A stretch of DNA of 5,493 nucleotides from an uncultured Clostridium sp. GTDB taxonomy: Bacteria; Cyanobacteriota; Vampirovibrionia; Gastranaerophilales; Gastranaerophilaceae. The position numbers and the translations under genes are program-made. Shown here piece by piece: positions 1 to 5,493 of this stretch (within the stretch, counting starts at the first letter, position 1; every line of letters begins with the position of its first letter). The notes beneath the pieces are model-generated. The model had not been told where the DNA came from. It did not search any database and saw only the letters and a program-made list of their open reading frames with translations. Location of the stretch: positions 1-5,493 of the forward strand of contig CAUDIU010000102.1 in assembly GCA_958449715.1 (NCBI GenBank), in the 5' to 3' direction.

Positions 1-2
1 AA

Positions 3-701
3 AAAAATGCTTTTCATCAAGGGCTTCCGCAAGATCAATGTTTGCAATTGATAGAACACCATGTAAAAAAGACTTATTTGGATTGTATTTCTGAATTGAA
101 AGATAAAAATTTGATTGATCAAGGGCTAATGGAAAAAGCTGCAAGTCAATCAAATATTGATGCAATGATGCAACAACAGGCTCAAGCAGAACAAGCTCAG
201 GCACAAGCTCAAGCTGCCGGAAATCCTGCAGCTCCAGTTCCTCAAGGAGGTAATGTCCCAGTTGCAAATGGAGCTATGCCTTTAGGTGCTGATGCGAAAG
301 TTTTGAAATTAGCAACTCTTGCAATGTTGTTCCAAAAAATGCGTCAGGAAAAAGTTCAGACTATTTTGAATAAATTTAATCCTGAAGATGCTCAATCTGT
401 CATAAAATTTATGGGTATGCCTGATTTAGGAACAAAGGTTGATCCTGGTGTTGCGTTGAGATGTCTTCAGGAAATTAAAACTAATTTGCCTGTTGCAAAT
501 CAGAATATAACTCCTTCTAAAATTGTTTCAAAAATTCAAAATGTTTCACAATATTTAGATAAATCACAACTTGAACAAACTTTAAGATCCGAAAGGGCAA
601 AGGTTAAAAGGTTTGTATTTAGCGCATTAGAGGGGGATTATTATGAAATTTCTCCAAAAGTTGCAAATATTATTGCCACACACCTAGAGGATAGTGTATA
701 A
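3..701 (+). CDS. C-terminal part of a type III export cluster protein, possibly FliG-like (5' end outside window)
   Basis: The frame is open from the first bases of the window and has no ATG before 129. The codons at 3-41 read as ordinary protein (KNAFHQGLPQDQC), so the gene almost certainly begins upstream; the TTG at 42 is not a convincing start. Visible parts, in order, are a helical stretch (51-160), a low-complexity Gln/Ala linker (about 165-225) followed by a Pro/Gly/Ala segment to about 290, then a helical domain to the stop. In that domain the pattern around 330-416 (KMRQEKVQTILNKFNPEDAQ) resembles the 'E.A..IL..L.PE.A' helices of FliG and MgtE-N proteins. The segment ending RFVFSALEGDYYEISPKVA is unassigned. 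The position directly before a fliH-like gene matches the flagellar order fliG-fliH, which is the main reason for suggesting a switch or C-ring-like role. Similarity is weak, so an unrelated cytoplasmic scaffold of the export machine is also possible. I am confident it is coding, not of its function. Confidence 0.8.
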   Translation, partial: KNAFHQGLPQDQCLQLIEHHVKKTYLDCISELKDKNLIDQGLMEKAASQSNIDAMMQQQAQAEQAQAQAQAAGNPAAPVPQGGNVPVANGAMPLGADAKVLKLATLAMLFQKMRQEKVQTILNKFNPEDAQSVIKFMGMPDLGTKVDPGVALRCLQEIKTNLPVANQNITPSKIVSKIQNVSQYLDKSQLEQTLRSERAKVKRFVFSALEGDYYEISPKVANIIATHLEDSV

Positions 702-702
702 T
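673..702 (+). promoter_or_regulatory. possible internal sigma-70 promoter before the fliH/sctL-like gene
   Basis: TTGCCA (673-678) and TATAAT (697-702) are separated by 18 bases, close to the consensus -35/-10 pair. They overlap the end of the upstream gene. Transcription would begin at about 708-710, only a few bases before the ATG at 713, giving an almost leaderless message. The ATG at 713 also lacks a nearby Shine-Dalgarno sequence, which fits that reading. In AT-rich DNA a good -10 hexamer is common by chance, so this is tentative. Confidence 0.3.
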
Positions 703-712
703 ATAGTTAATC

Positions 713-1408
713 ATGATTATAAAAAAGAAATCCGGCAGACCGGTGGAGGAAACTAAAGAAGAGCAGGTTCAAAAAGAGCCTGAAGTCAAGGTTGAAGAAG
801 AAAAAATAGATCTTTTTAATCTTGATAATATAGATTTCAAACAACGTCAAGAGCGTAGACGTGGTGATAGAAGACGAGGTTTCAGAAGAATTGATGACAG
901 AAACCTTATTTCTCGTGCAAGGGAAGAAGCTCAAAATATCAAAGAAGCTGCTGCAAAAGAAGGTTATCAAGAAGGGTTAATGCAAGCTAAAGCTGATCTT
1001 CAAGATGTAAAAAATGCAATTGCATCATTTGCAGGTGCAAAGCAAGAAGTATTTGAATATATAGCACCTGATATTTTGGAAATAAGCGTTGAAATTGCAC
1101 AAAAAATTATTAAAAAAGAATTACAGCAAGATCCTACAATTATTATTGATAATATAATGGAAATTTTGAAAGGATTATCTAAAGAAGAAACAAAAATTAC
1201 TCTTAGAGTTAATCCGGCTCAGGTTTCTTTACTAAAATCAGAAATTCCAAGTGTTATGAGTAATGTAGGACTTGATGCAAAAGTTTTAATTGTACCAGAC
1301 GATGCAATAATGGAAGGTGGTTGTATGGTAACAACTACAAATGGTGTGATTGATGCTACAATTGAAACACAGTTGGCGGTAATAAGTGAGGCTTTAAAAG
1401 AAATTTAA
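713..1408 (+). CDS. fliH/sctL: FliH/SctL-family regulator of the type III export ATPase
   Basis: The 231-residue product is a soluble protein of the FliH/SctL (YscL/HrpE) family, which binds and restrains the export ATPase (FliI/SctN) and links it to the cytoplasmic face of the machine. Residues 1-40 are charged and probably disordered. Residues 44-70 are strikingly Arg-rich (QERRRGDRRRGFRRIDDR). A long helix follows, with GYQEG at 84-88, and then the family C-terminal domain from about 110. Family marks there are RVNP (165-168) and EGGCMV...NGVIDATIETQL (201-221), the typical 'GGc.i....G.iDa....qL' block. The ATG at 713 follows an in-frame stop at 704-706 and is the only reasonable start; it has no close Shine-Dalgarno site. 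The gene sits 11 bases after the previous stop and overlaps the export gate gene by one base. Flagellar and injectisome members cannot be told apart from this sequence alone, and the ATPase gene is not in the window. Confidence 0.87.
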   Translation: MIIKKKSGRPVEETKEEQVQKEPEVKVEEEKIDLFNLDNIDFKQRQERRRGDRRRGFRRIDDRNLISRAREEAQNIKEAAAKEGYQEGLMQAKADLQDVKNAIASFAGAKQEVFEYIAPDILEISVEIAQKIIKKELQQDPTIIIDNIMEILKGLSKEETKITLRVNPAQVSLLKSEIPSVMSNVGLDAKVLIVPDDAIMEGGCMVTTTNGVIDATIETQLAVISEALKEI

Positions 1409-3522
1409 TGGCACAGGAACAAGCACAAGGCGGAGGCGGAACAAATTTAAGTGAAGTTTTTATGGCAATATTTGTATTATTGCTTATCGTTCTGTTGCTT
1501 GTTGAGCTTCCAAACTGGGTTGTAAATTTTTGTATAAGTTTGAATATTGCACTAGGTGTAGTGCTTTTGATGATATCTTTGTATGTTAAAAAGACTTTGG
1601 AATTGGCATCTTTCCCATCAATTATTTTGATTGGTACAATGTTTAGGCTTGTATTATCTATTGCTTCTACTAGATTGATTTTATCAAAAGGTGAAGCGGG
1701 TGAGGTAATTCACGCATTCGGAACATTCGTTACTGGTGGTAATATGATTGTTGGTGGCGTAATTTTCCTTATCATTACTGTTGTTCAGTTTATGGTAATT
1801 ACAAAAGGTGCTGAACGTATCGCTGAAGTAGCTGCACGTTTCGCATTAGATGCGATGCCTGGTAAACAAATGACAATTGACGCTGATTTTAATGCGGGAT
1901 TAATTTCTCCAGAAGAAGCAACTAAAAAGCGTGAGGATTTACAAAGAGAATCAAACTTATTTGGTAGCATGGACGGTGCTATGAAATTCGTAAAAGGGGA
2001 TACTATTGCCGGTATCATCATTGTTTTGATTAATATTATCGGTGGTTTGTGTATCGGGTGTTTGATGAACCAAATGCCTGTTGCAGATGCTGTTTCTAAA
2101 TATACTGTATTAACAATCGGTGATGGTCTTGCTTCTCAGTTACCATCTCTTTTAATGTCTATTGCTGCAGGTGTATTTATGACACGTTCTTCAGCTGCTA
2201 ATTCTTTAGGTTCTGATGTTACAGGTCAGATTGTAAGCAAACCGAATGCATTGTTCCTTGCTTCTATATTCTTATTTTTCTTAGCAGTAACAGGACATAC
2301 TTGGTTCTGGCAAGGTACAGGGTTACCATTTTTGCCATTCTTTATGTTTGCAGTAGGATTGTTTATTGCAGGATTCTCAACTTTAATCAATGCCGACGTT
2401 CAATCTCAATTGGGACAATTAGAAAATGTTCGTCAAAATATGCAGGATCTTGTTAACCCGAACAGAATGTACGAGCGTTTAGGTGTCGATGTTTTAAGTT
2501 TGCAGGTTGGTTCTAACTTACTTGTAATTGCTGACCCAGACCAAGAAGGTCAATTGCTCGCTAAGATTGCTGCTTTACGTCAAAGAGTTACAGATGAATT
2601 AGGTTATATTTTACCAAACATAAGAATCATGGATTCATCAGCTTTAGATGCTAATGAATATATGATTTCAATTCGTGGAAATACTGTTGCAACAGGATAT
2701 GTTTATCCTGGAAAATTAATGGTTATTGCTGATCAATGGGATGCTATGAAAAAAGAAGTTCCTCAAGATGCAATAATCGGTATTGACCCTACATATCAAA
2801 CTCAGGCTTATTGGATTTCTCAGGAAGATGCAAAAACTGCCCGTTCTGTTACAGCAGTTGACTCAACTGACGTAATTGTTACACACTTGCAAGAATGTGT
2901 AAGAAAACACGTTGATGAAGTTATGACAAAAACTGATGTATTGAAGCTTATGGAACTTGTTCGTTCTCAAGACCCTACATTGGTAAATGACCTTGTACCT
3001 ACAATTATTTCTACAAGTGACTTAAGAAAAATATTTGTAAACTTAATCAGAGAAAAAGTTTCTATAAAAGATATTATATTTGTATTTGAAAGACTTTGTG
3101 ATTACGCAAGATTTTCAAAAGAACCTGATATTTTATCAGAAAGATTAAGGGCTGCATTAGGACGTCAAATATGTTTATCTAATGTTGGTGATGACAAAGT
3201 TTTATATGCGTTAACTCTTTCTCCTGAGTGGGAAAAAACTCTTGATGACAGTTGTCAAAGAACAGAATTAGGTACAATGTTTTTATTGAATCCTATGCAG
3301 GTTCAGGAATTAATTGAAACAACTGCTACAACATTAATGAGAGCTCATCAGGCATGTGGACAGCAGCCTGTAATATTGTGTTCTCCAAGAATTCGTTTAC
3401 CTCTTTATCAACTTTTGGAAAGACATATTCCGACTATTGTTGTAATATCTTATTCAGAATTAATTACAGATATCAAAGTTGAGGCTATAGATTCTATTGG
3501 TGAATCTTATGCTATGGAATAA
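1408..3522 (+). CDS. sctV/flhA: FlhA/SctV (FHIPEP) type III export gate protein
   Basis: This 704-residue product has the usual full length for the family that forms the nonameric export gate in the inner membrane of flagella and injectisomes and uses proton-motive force. The N-terminal half carries about eight membrane segments (roughly 17-33, 38-58, 68-90, 112-132, 200-220, 236-258, 281-299, 305-325). The FHIPEP signature lies between the fourth and fifth (KGAERIAEVAARFALDAMPG at 133-152, then KQMTIDADFNAGLI). ASTRLIL (86-92) and TIGDGLASQLPSLL (236-249) are also family blocks. The C-terminal cytoplasmic domain runs from about 350 to the end; LCSPRIRLPLYQLLERHIPT and VVISYSEL near the end match the last subdomain. 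GAER, AMKFVKGD and VIHAFG look SctV-like, whereas the C-terminal LCSPRIR block looks FlhA-like, so both names are given. The start is in the TAATG overlap with the preceding gene, implying translational coupling. The gene is intact. Confidence 0.95.
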   Translation: MAQEQAQGGGGTNLSEVFMAIFVLLLIVLLLVELPNWVVNFCISLNIALGVVLLMISLYVKKTLELASFPSIILIGTMFRLVLSIASTRLILSKGEAGEVIHAFGTFVTGGNMIVGGVIFLIITVVQFMVITKGAERIAEVAARFALDAMPGKQMTIDADFNAGLISPEEATKKREDLQRESNLFGSMDGAMKFVKGDTIAGIIIVLINIIGGLCIGCLMNQMPVADAVSKYTVLTIGDGLASQLPSLLMSIAAGVFMTRSSAANSLGSDVTGQIVSKPNALFLASIFLFFLAVTGHTWFWQGTGLPFLPFFMFAVGLFIAGFSTLINADVQSQLGQLENVRQNMQDLVNPNRMYERLGVDVLSLQVGSNLLVIADPDQEGQLLAKIAALRQRVTDELGYILPNIRIMDSSALDANEYMISIRGNTVATGYVYPGKLMVIADQWDAMKKEVPQDAIIGIDPTYQTQAYWISQEDAKTARSVTAVDSTDVIVTHLQECVRKHVDEVMTKTDVLKLMELVRSQDPTLVNDLVPTIISTSDLRKIFVNLIREKVSIKDIIFVFERLCDYARFSKEPDILSERLRAALGRQICLSNVGDDKVLYALTLSPEWEKTLDDSCQRTELGTMFLLNPMQVQELIETTATTLMRAHQACGQQPVILCSPRIRLPLYQLLERHIPTIVVISYSELITDIKVEAIDSIGESYAME

Positions 3523-3527
3523 AAAAA

Positions 3528-3533
3528 AAGGGG
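3528..3533 (+). promoter_or_regulatory. Shine-Dalgarno site of the TPR gene
   Basis: AAGGGG lies six bases before the ATG at 3540, directly after an A9 run that overlaps the stop of the export gate gene. This is a clear ribosome binding site and fixes the start of the TPR gene. No hairpin terminator fits between the two genes, which supports cotranscription. Confidence 0.7.
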
Positions 3534-3539
3534 TGTTAA

Positions 3540-4544
3540 ATGAAGAAAAATATTATTATATCTGGTGTAGTAATTTTATTTTTAGTTATCTTGTGCTATT
3601 TTGGGGCTCTAAATTTAAAAGTTTTTGCAAAAGATTATACAGAATATAAGAAGTTAATAAAAGAAGCTTTTCAAAGTGAAAATTGGTCTGAATTAAATAA
3701 GTATTCAGATGACGTGATAAAGTATTATCCAAAGTCTGCTTTTGGTTATTTCTTTAAAGGTATAGCAATGGATGAGTTGGGAGAATATGAACTAGCTATT
3801 GTTAATTATTCAAAAGCAATTGAATATGAGCCGAATTATGCTGAAAATTTTCAAAATAGAGGATTAGCATATTATCATAATAAAGATTATGATAATGCTA
3901 TTGCGGATTATAAAAAAGCTCTTGAATTAGATCCAAATAACAAATTGGCTGAAACTCAGATGCAAGATGTTATTAATGCTAAAAATGGTTTTGTAATTGT
4001 AAAAAATGGAAATGTAACAAATTATAAGTCAATTAATGATCCTTTTTATCTTGTTGAAGAATATAAACAAATGCCTGAAAAAAAGAAAAAGGAAATAATA
4101 AATTCTGTAAAAAATTATTCAGCTGATATTTTACCAATTTATTATATTGCAGTTGCTGAAGATATTTATCCTACTGATAAAAATTTAGCTTCATTTTTAT
4201 ATGCTCTAGGTCGTTATAGATCAATTCAAGATGTAATGGTATGTGCTGATAAATCTGTATATCAAGCTGCCCGTATGTTACCTTTGGTTGCTCCTAAAAC
4301 TGCTGCTTATATATCAAAAATGAATAGTAATGATTTAGCTAATTTGTTGCAAAAAGTATTGGATTTTGATTCAAAAAATCCGAATAGACCAGATCCAAAA
4401 TGGATTTGTTATCATGGTATTGAAGTTTTTGCAAATAAAGGAAAAGTTTCAACAATTCCTAAAGATGAATGGGATAAAAAAAAGAATGCTATGAGAGAAT
4501 CCACATCTAAATATATAGAACAATTAAAAGTGAAGAATAAATAG
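3540..4544 (+). CDS. membrane-anchored TPR protein with an unrecognised C-terminal region
   Basis: The 334-residue product begins MKKN followed by a hydrophobic segment at about 5-26 with no obvious lipobox, so it is probably a signal anchor with the rest outside the cytoplasm. An uncleaved anchor is favoured, but cleavage after VFA (28-30) is possible. Residues 32-65 form a degenerate TPR-like helical pair. Two good tetratricopeptide repeats follow at about 66-99 (GYFFKGIAMDELGEYELAI...) and 100-133 (NRGLAYYHNKDYDNAIADY...), a protein-binding scaffold. Residues 150-334 are mixed helical, with DPKWICYHGIEVF at 285-297 and a basic C-terminus; I do not recognise this domain. It lies 17 bases after the export gate gene and 12 before yidD, so it may serve an envelope machine (export apparatus assembly or pilotin-like duty), but that is inferred only from position. 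Lys, Asn and Tyr are frequent, as expected in an AT-rich genome. Confidence 0.88.
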   Translation: MKKNIIISGVVILFLVILCYFGALNLKVFAKDYTEYKKLIKEAFQSENWSELNKYSDDVIKYYPKSAFGYFFKGIAMDELGEYELAIVNYSKAIEYEPNYAENFQNRGLAYYHNKDYDNAIADYKKALELDPNNKLAETQMQDVINAKNGFVIVKNGNVTNYKSINDPFYLVEEYKQMPEKKKKEIINSVKNYSADILPIYYIAVAEDIYPTDKNLASFLYALGRYRSIQDVMVCADKSVYQAARMLPLVAPKTAAYISKMNSNDLANLLQKVLDFDSKNPNRPDPKWICYHGIEVFANKGKVSTIPKDEWDKKKNAMRESTSKYIEQLKVKNK

Positions 4545-4556
4545 AATTTATATATT

Positions 4557-4763
4557 ATGAAAAAAATAATATTATTTTTAATATCAATATATCAGAAAAT
4601 TTCAAAACATACGCCTGCTGTATGTCGGTTTTATCCGACATGTTCAGAATATACTCGTCAAGCGATTGAAAAATATGGAGTTTTAAAAGGCGGTTGGCTT
4701 GGGATAAAAAGAATTTGCAAATGCCACCCATATCACGAAGGTGGTTATGATCCTGTGCCTTGA
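4557..4763 (+). CDS. yidD: YidD, membrane protein insertion efficiency factor
   Basis: This 68-residue protein belongs to the YidD family (DUF37), small inner-membrane-associated proteins that help the YidC/Sec pathway insert membrane proteins. The family marks are all present: a short amphipathic or hydrophobic N-terminus (KKIILFLISIYQKISKH), the block CRFYPTCSEY at about 23-32, GGWLGIKRICKCHPYHEGG in the second half, and the terminal YDPVP. The length is typical. The ATG at 4557 lies 12 bases after the TPR gene stop, with no clear Shine-Dalgarno sequence, so translation may depend on the upstream gene. In many bacteria yidD sits between rnpA and yidC; neither is visible here, so this copy is in an unusual neighbourhood or is separated from that operon. 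Confidence 0.96.
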   Translation: MKKIILFLISIYQKISKHTPAVCRFYPTCSEYTRQAIEKYGVLKGGWLGIKRICKCHPYHEGGYDPVP

Positions 4764-4788
4764 ATTTATGTAAGAAATTCTTTATAAT
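4760..4788 (+). promoter_or_regulatory. sigma-70-type promoter of the pseudopilin gene
   Basis: TTGAAT (4760-4765) and TATAAT (4783-4788) are separated by the ideal 17 bases, with the -35 box overlapping the yidD stop codon. Transcription would begin near 4795 and give a leader of about 20 bases before the ATG at 4816. A perfect 12-base palindrome, TTATAATTATAA (4782-4793), covers the -10 box; it could be an operator or just AT-rich chance. Confidence 0.6.
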
Positions 4789-4802
4789 TATAACAATTAA
4801 AG

Positions 4803-4809
4803 AAAGGAG
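4803..4809 (+). promoter_or_regulatory. strong Shine-Dalgarno site for the ATG at 4816
   Basis: AAAGGAG lies six bases before the ATG at 4816 and is the best ribosome binding site in the window. It shows that the intended start of the pseudopilin gene is at 4816 and not at the in-frame but poorly supported ATG at 4878. Confidence 0.75.
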
Positions 4810-4815
4810 CGAAAT

Positions 4816-4854
4816 ATGAAAAGATTTAAGAAAGTCGGGGGGGGGGCAATTTAG
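4816..4854 (+). other. promoter-linked start of the pseudopilin gene, out of frame after a G10 tract
   Basis: The short reading frame MKRFKKVGGGAI ends at TAG (4852-4854). It has the promoter and Shine-Dalgarno site, and its basic start (KRFKK) is what a prepilin leader should look like. The pseudopilin domain is in another frame, which is open from the G tract to the right edge. Adding one G (11) or removing two (8) joins them, equivalent to a -1 shift within the tract. As read here the gene is off from this start. Explanations are phase variation, transcriptional or ribosomal slippage, or a miscounted homopolymer. Confidence 0.6.
4837..4846 (+). repeat. homopolymer run of ten G
   Basis: Ten consecutive G residues lie at codons 8-11 of the promoter-linked reading frame, in a window otherwise poor in G+C. 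Runs of this length at the start of surface-protein genes are classic slipped-strand contingency sites in other bacteria; they are also prone to sequencing error. Confidence 0.9.
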
Positions 4855-4877
4855 CGCTTACTTCACAAGTTGGTAGC

Positions 4878-5493
4878 ATGTATAGTCATTCTGAGGGGGA
4901 ATCCCCGAAAGAATCTAGCCTATTATTAACCCCAAAAGCTGGTTTGCTTCGACAAAAGTCTCGCAATGACAGATTTGGATTTACGTTAGCAGAGGTACTA
5001 ATAACTTTAGGAATAATTGGAGTTGTTGCTGCTTTAACTTTACCCAGTATAATTAGTCGTAATCAGAAAAAACAATTGGAATTAGCTCTAAAAAAACAGT
5101 ATACTGTTGCACAACAAGCTTTGTTGCAAATGGCGACTGATAGAGAAGAACCGGTGAAAGCTGGAGATTTTCCTGTTTGGACTTTTGCAAAAGAATATTC
5201 TGTATATTTTAATATTTTAAGATATTGTGGTAATACTGGTTGTGTTGGACAAGAAAGTGGAGATGGAGGTTATGATGTTAAAACATATAAAACTTATAAT
5301 AAATCTCGTATTGTTATGTCTGATAAATTAGATGATGGGCAATTTCAACTTGTAGATGGGGCTACTTATATTATAGAAAACCCTGATCCTGCAAGCAAAC
5401 GTTTATTTATAACAGTAGATGTTAATGGGTATAAAAAACTTCCAAATGCGTGGGGACATGATTTGTTTACTTTTCAAATAACTGAAGATGGTA
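4878..5493 (+). CDS. type IV pilin-like pseudopilin (prepilin-type N-terminal methylation protein), 3' end outside window
   Basis: This frame encodes a prepilin-like protein of the type II secretion or type IV pilus class. The prepilin peptidase site is G|FTLAE, with Gly at 4977-4979 and the conserved Glu at position +5. It is followed by the hydrophobic N-terminal helix (FTLAEVLITLGIIGVVAALT), which anchors the subunit in the membrane and packs in the filament. The globular part has a CGNTGC pair of cysteines (probable disulfide, 5227-5244) and a DVNG...PN.WGHDLFTF block near the right edge, typical of pseudopilins I associate with gut Melainabacteria. The frame is open from the G10 run to the last base, so the C-terminus is missing. 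The start given is the first in-frame ATG, which lacks a good ribosome site; the better start is 4816 in another frame. From 4878 the leader is 34 residues; from 4816 with one added G it would be 55. Both are long for the family, because a repeat-like insert occupies 4885-4970. Confidence 0.85.
   Translation, partial: MYSHSEGESPKESSLLLTPKAGLLRQKSRNDRFGFTLAEVLITLGIIGVVAALTLPSIISRNQKKQLELALKKQYTVAQQALLQMATDREEPVKAGDFPVWTFAKEYSVYFNILRYCGNTGCVGQESGDGGYDVKTYKTYNKSRIVMSDKLDDGQFQLVDGATYIIENPDPASKRLFITVDVNGYKKLPNAWGHDLFTFQITEDG
4885..4970. repeat. 86-base imperfect palindromic repeat-like element inside the pseudopilin leader
   Basis: The ends are inverted: GTCATTCTGAG at the left and CTCGCAATGAC at the right, whose reverse complement is GTCATTGCGAG (9 of 11 match). 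Further in, CGAAAGAATCT on the left faces AGCTGGTTTGCTTCGA on the right, whose complement contains TCGAAGCAAACC. The left half also forms its own hairpin, with ATTCT (4888-4892) pairing AGAAT (4910-4914) around GGGG...CCCC. The GTCATT..GAG...CGAAG.AATCT pattern resembles small dispersed palindromic repeats found in many bacterial genomes. Only one copy is in the window, so dispersal is not shown. All of it is translated in the pseudopilin frame without a stop. Confidence 0.6.

Noticed and set aside
42..44. TTG as the start codon of the first gene
   Set aside because: The frame is open to the left edge, the codons before it read as normal protein, and there is no Shine-Dalgarno site, so the gene most likely starts outside the window.
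165..290. Gln/Ala-rich stretch as a tandem DNA repeat
   Set aside because: Codons vary (CAA/CAG, GCT/GCA/GCC) and there is no regular period beyond a few CAAGCTCAGGC-like units, so it is better described as a low-complexity protein linker.
707..970. Minus-strand open frame opposite the start of the fliH/sctL-like gene
   Set aside because: Its Phe/Ser/Leu-rich low-complexity translation is the antisense of Lys/Glu-rich codons, it has no recognisable domain, and it overlaps a well-supported gene.
1785..2021. Minus-strand open frame inside the export gate gene
   Set aside because: It is a shadow of the highly conserved FHIPEP region, with no ribosome site or family resemblance.
4771..4793. Palindromes after yidD as a terminator
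   Set aside because: AAGAAATTCTT and TTATAATTATAA are AT-only or nearly so, leave almost no loop, and lack a following U tract; the region is better explained as a promoter.
4885..4970. CRISPR repeat or transposase-bearing insertion sequence
   Set aside because: There is only one copy, no spacer pattern and no room for a transposase gene; it fits a small palindromic repeat better.

Overview
The window is an AT-rich piece of bacterial DNA, densely coded on the + strand. The likely source is a gut-type Vampirovibrionia/Melainabacteria relative (Gastranaerophilales-like). This is an inference. It rests on low G+C, the highly characteristic pseudopilin N-terminus (FTLAEVLITLGIIGVVAA) with a DVNG...PN.WGHDLFTF C-terminal block, and the combination with a FlhA/SctV export gate and YidD. 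No rRNA, tRNA or other phylogenetic marker is present to confirm it.

Region 3-3522 is a tight type III export (flagellar or injectisome) gene cluster. It begins with the 3' part of a gene running in from the left edge, whose product has a Gln/Ala-rich linker and a weakly FliG/MgtE-N-like helical region. Next comes a FliH/SctL-family ATPase regulator (713-1408). It overlaps by one base (TAATG) with a full-length 704-residue FlhA/SctV (FHIPEP) export gate protein (1408-3522). The gate protein mixes flagellar and injectisome signatures, and its membrane half reads more like SctV.

Region 3540-4763 continues in the same direction with short gaps of 17 and 12 bases. It holds a membrane-anchored TPR protein with a C-terminal region I do not recognise, then yidD, encoding the small membrane-protein insertion factor. 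No terminator is visible from 701 to 4763, so all five genes could be one transcript. A possible internal promoter lies just before the fliH/sctL-like gene.

Region 4764-5493 is a separate unit. A good sigma-70-type promoter (TTGAAT-N17-TATAAT) and a strong Shine-Dalgarno site lead into an ATG at 4816, but that frame ends after 12 codons, just past a run of ten G. The frame that encodes the pseudopilin is open from the G run to the right edge. One extra G (or two fewer) would join it to the promoter-linked start. Between the G run and the prepilin peptidase site lies an 86-base imperfect palindromic repeat-like element that is translated in frame. This pseudopilin leader, with its G10 tract and inserted palindrome, is the most unusual part of the window. 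It could be a phase-variable or slippage-expressed pseudopilin, or the G run could simply be miscounted in the assembly.
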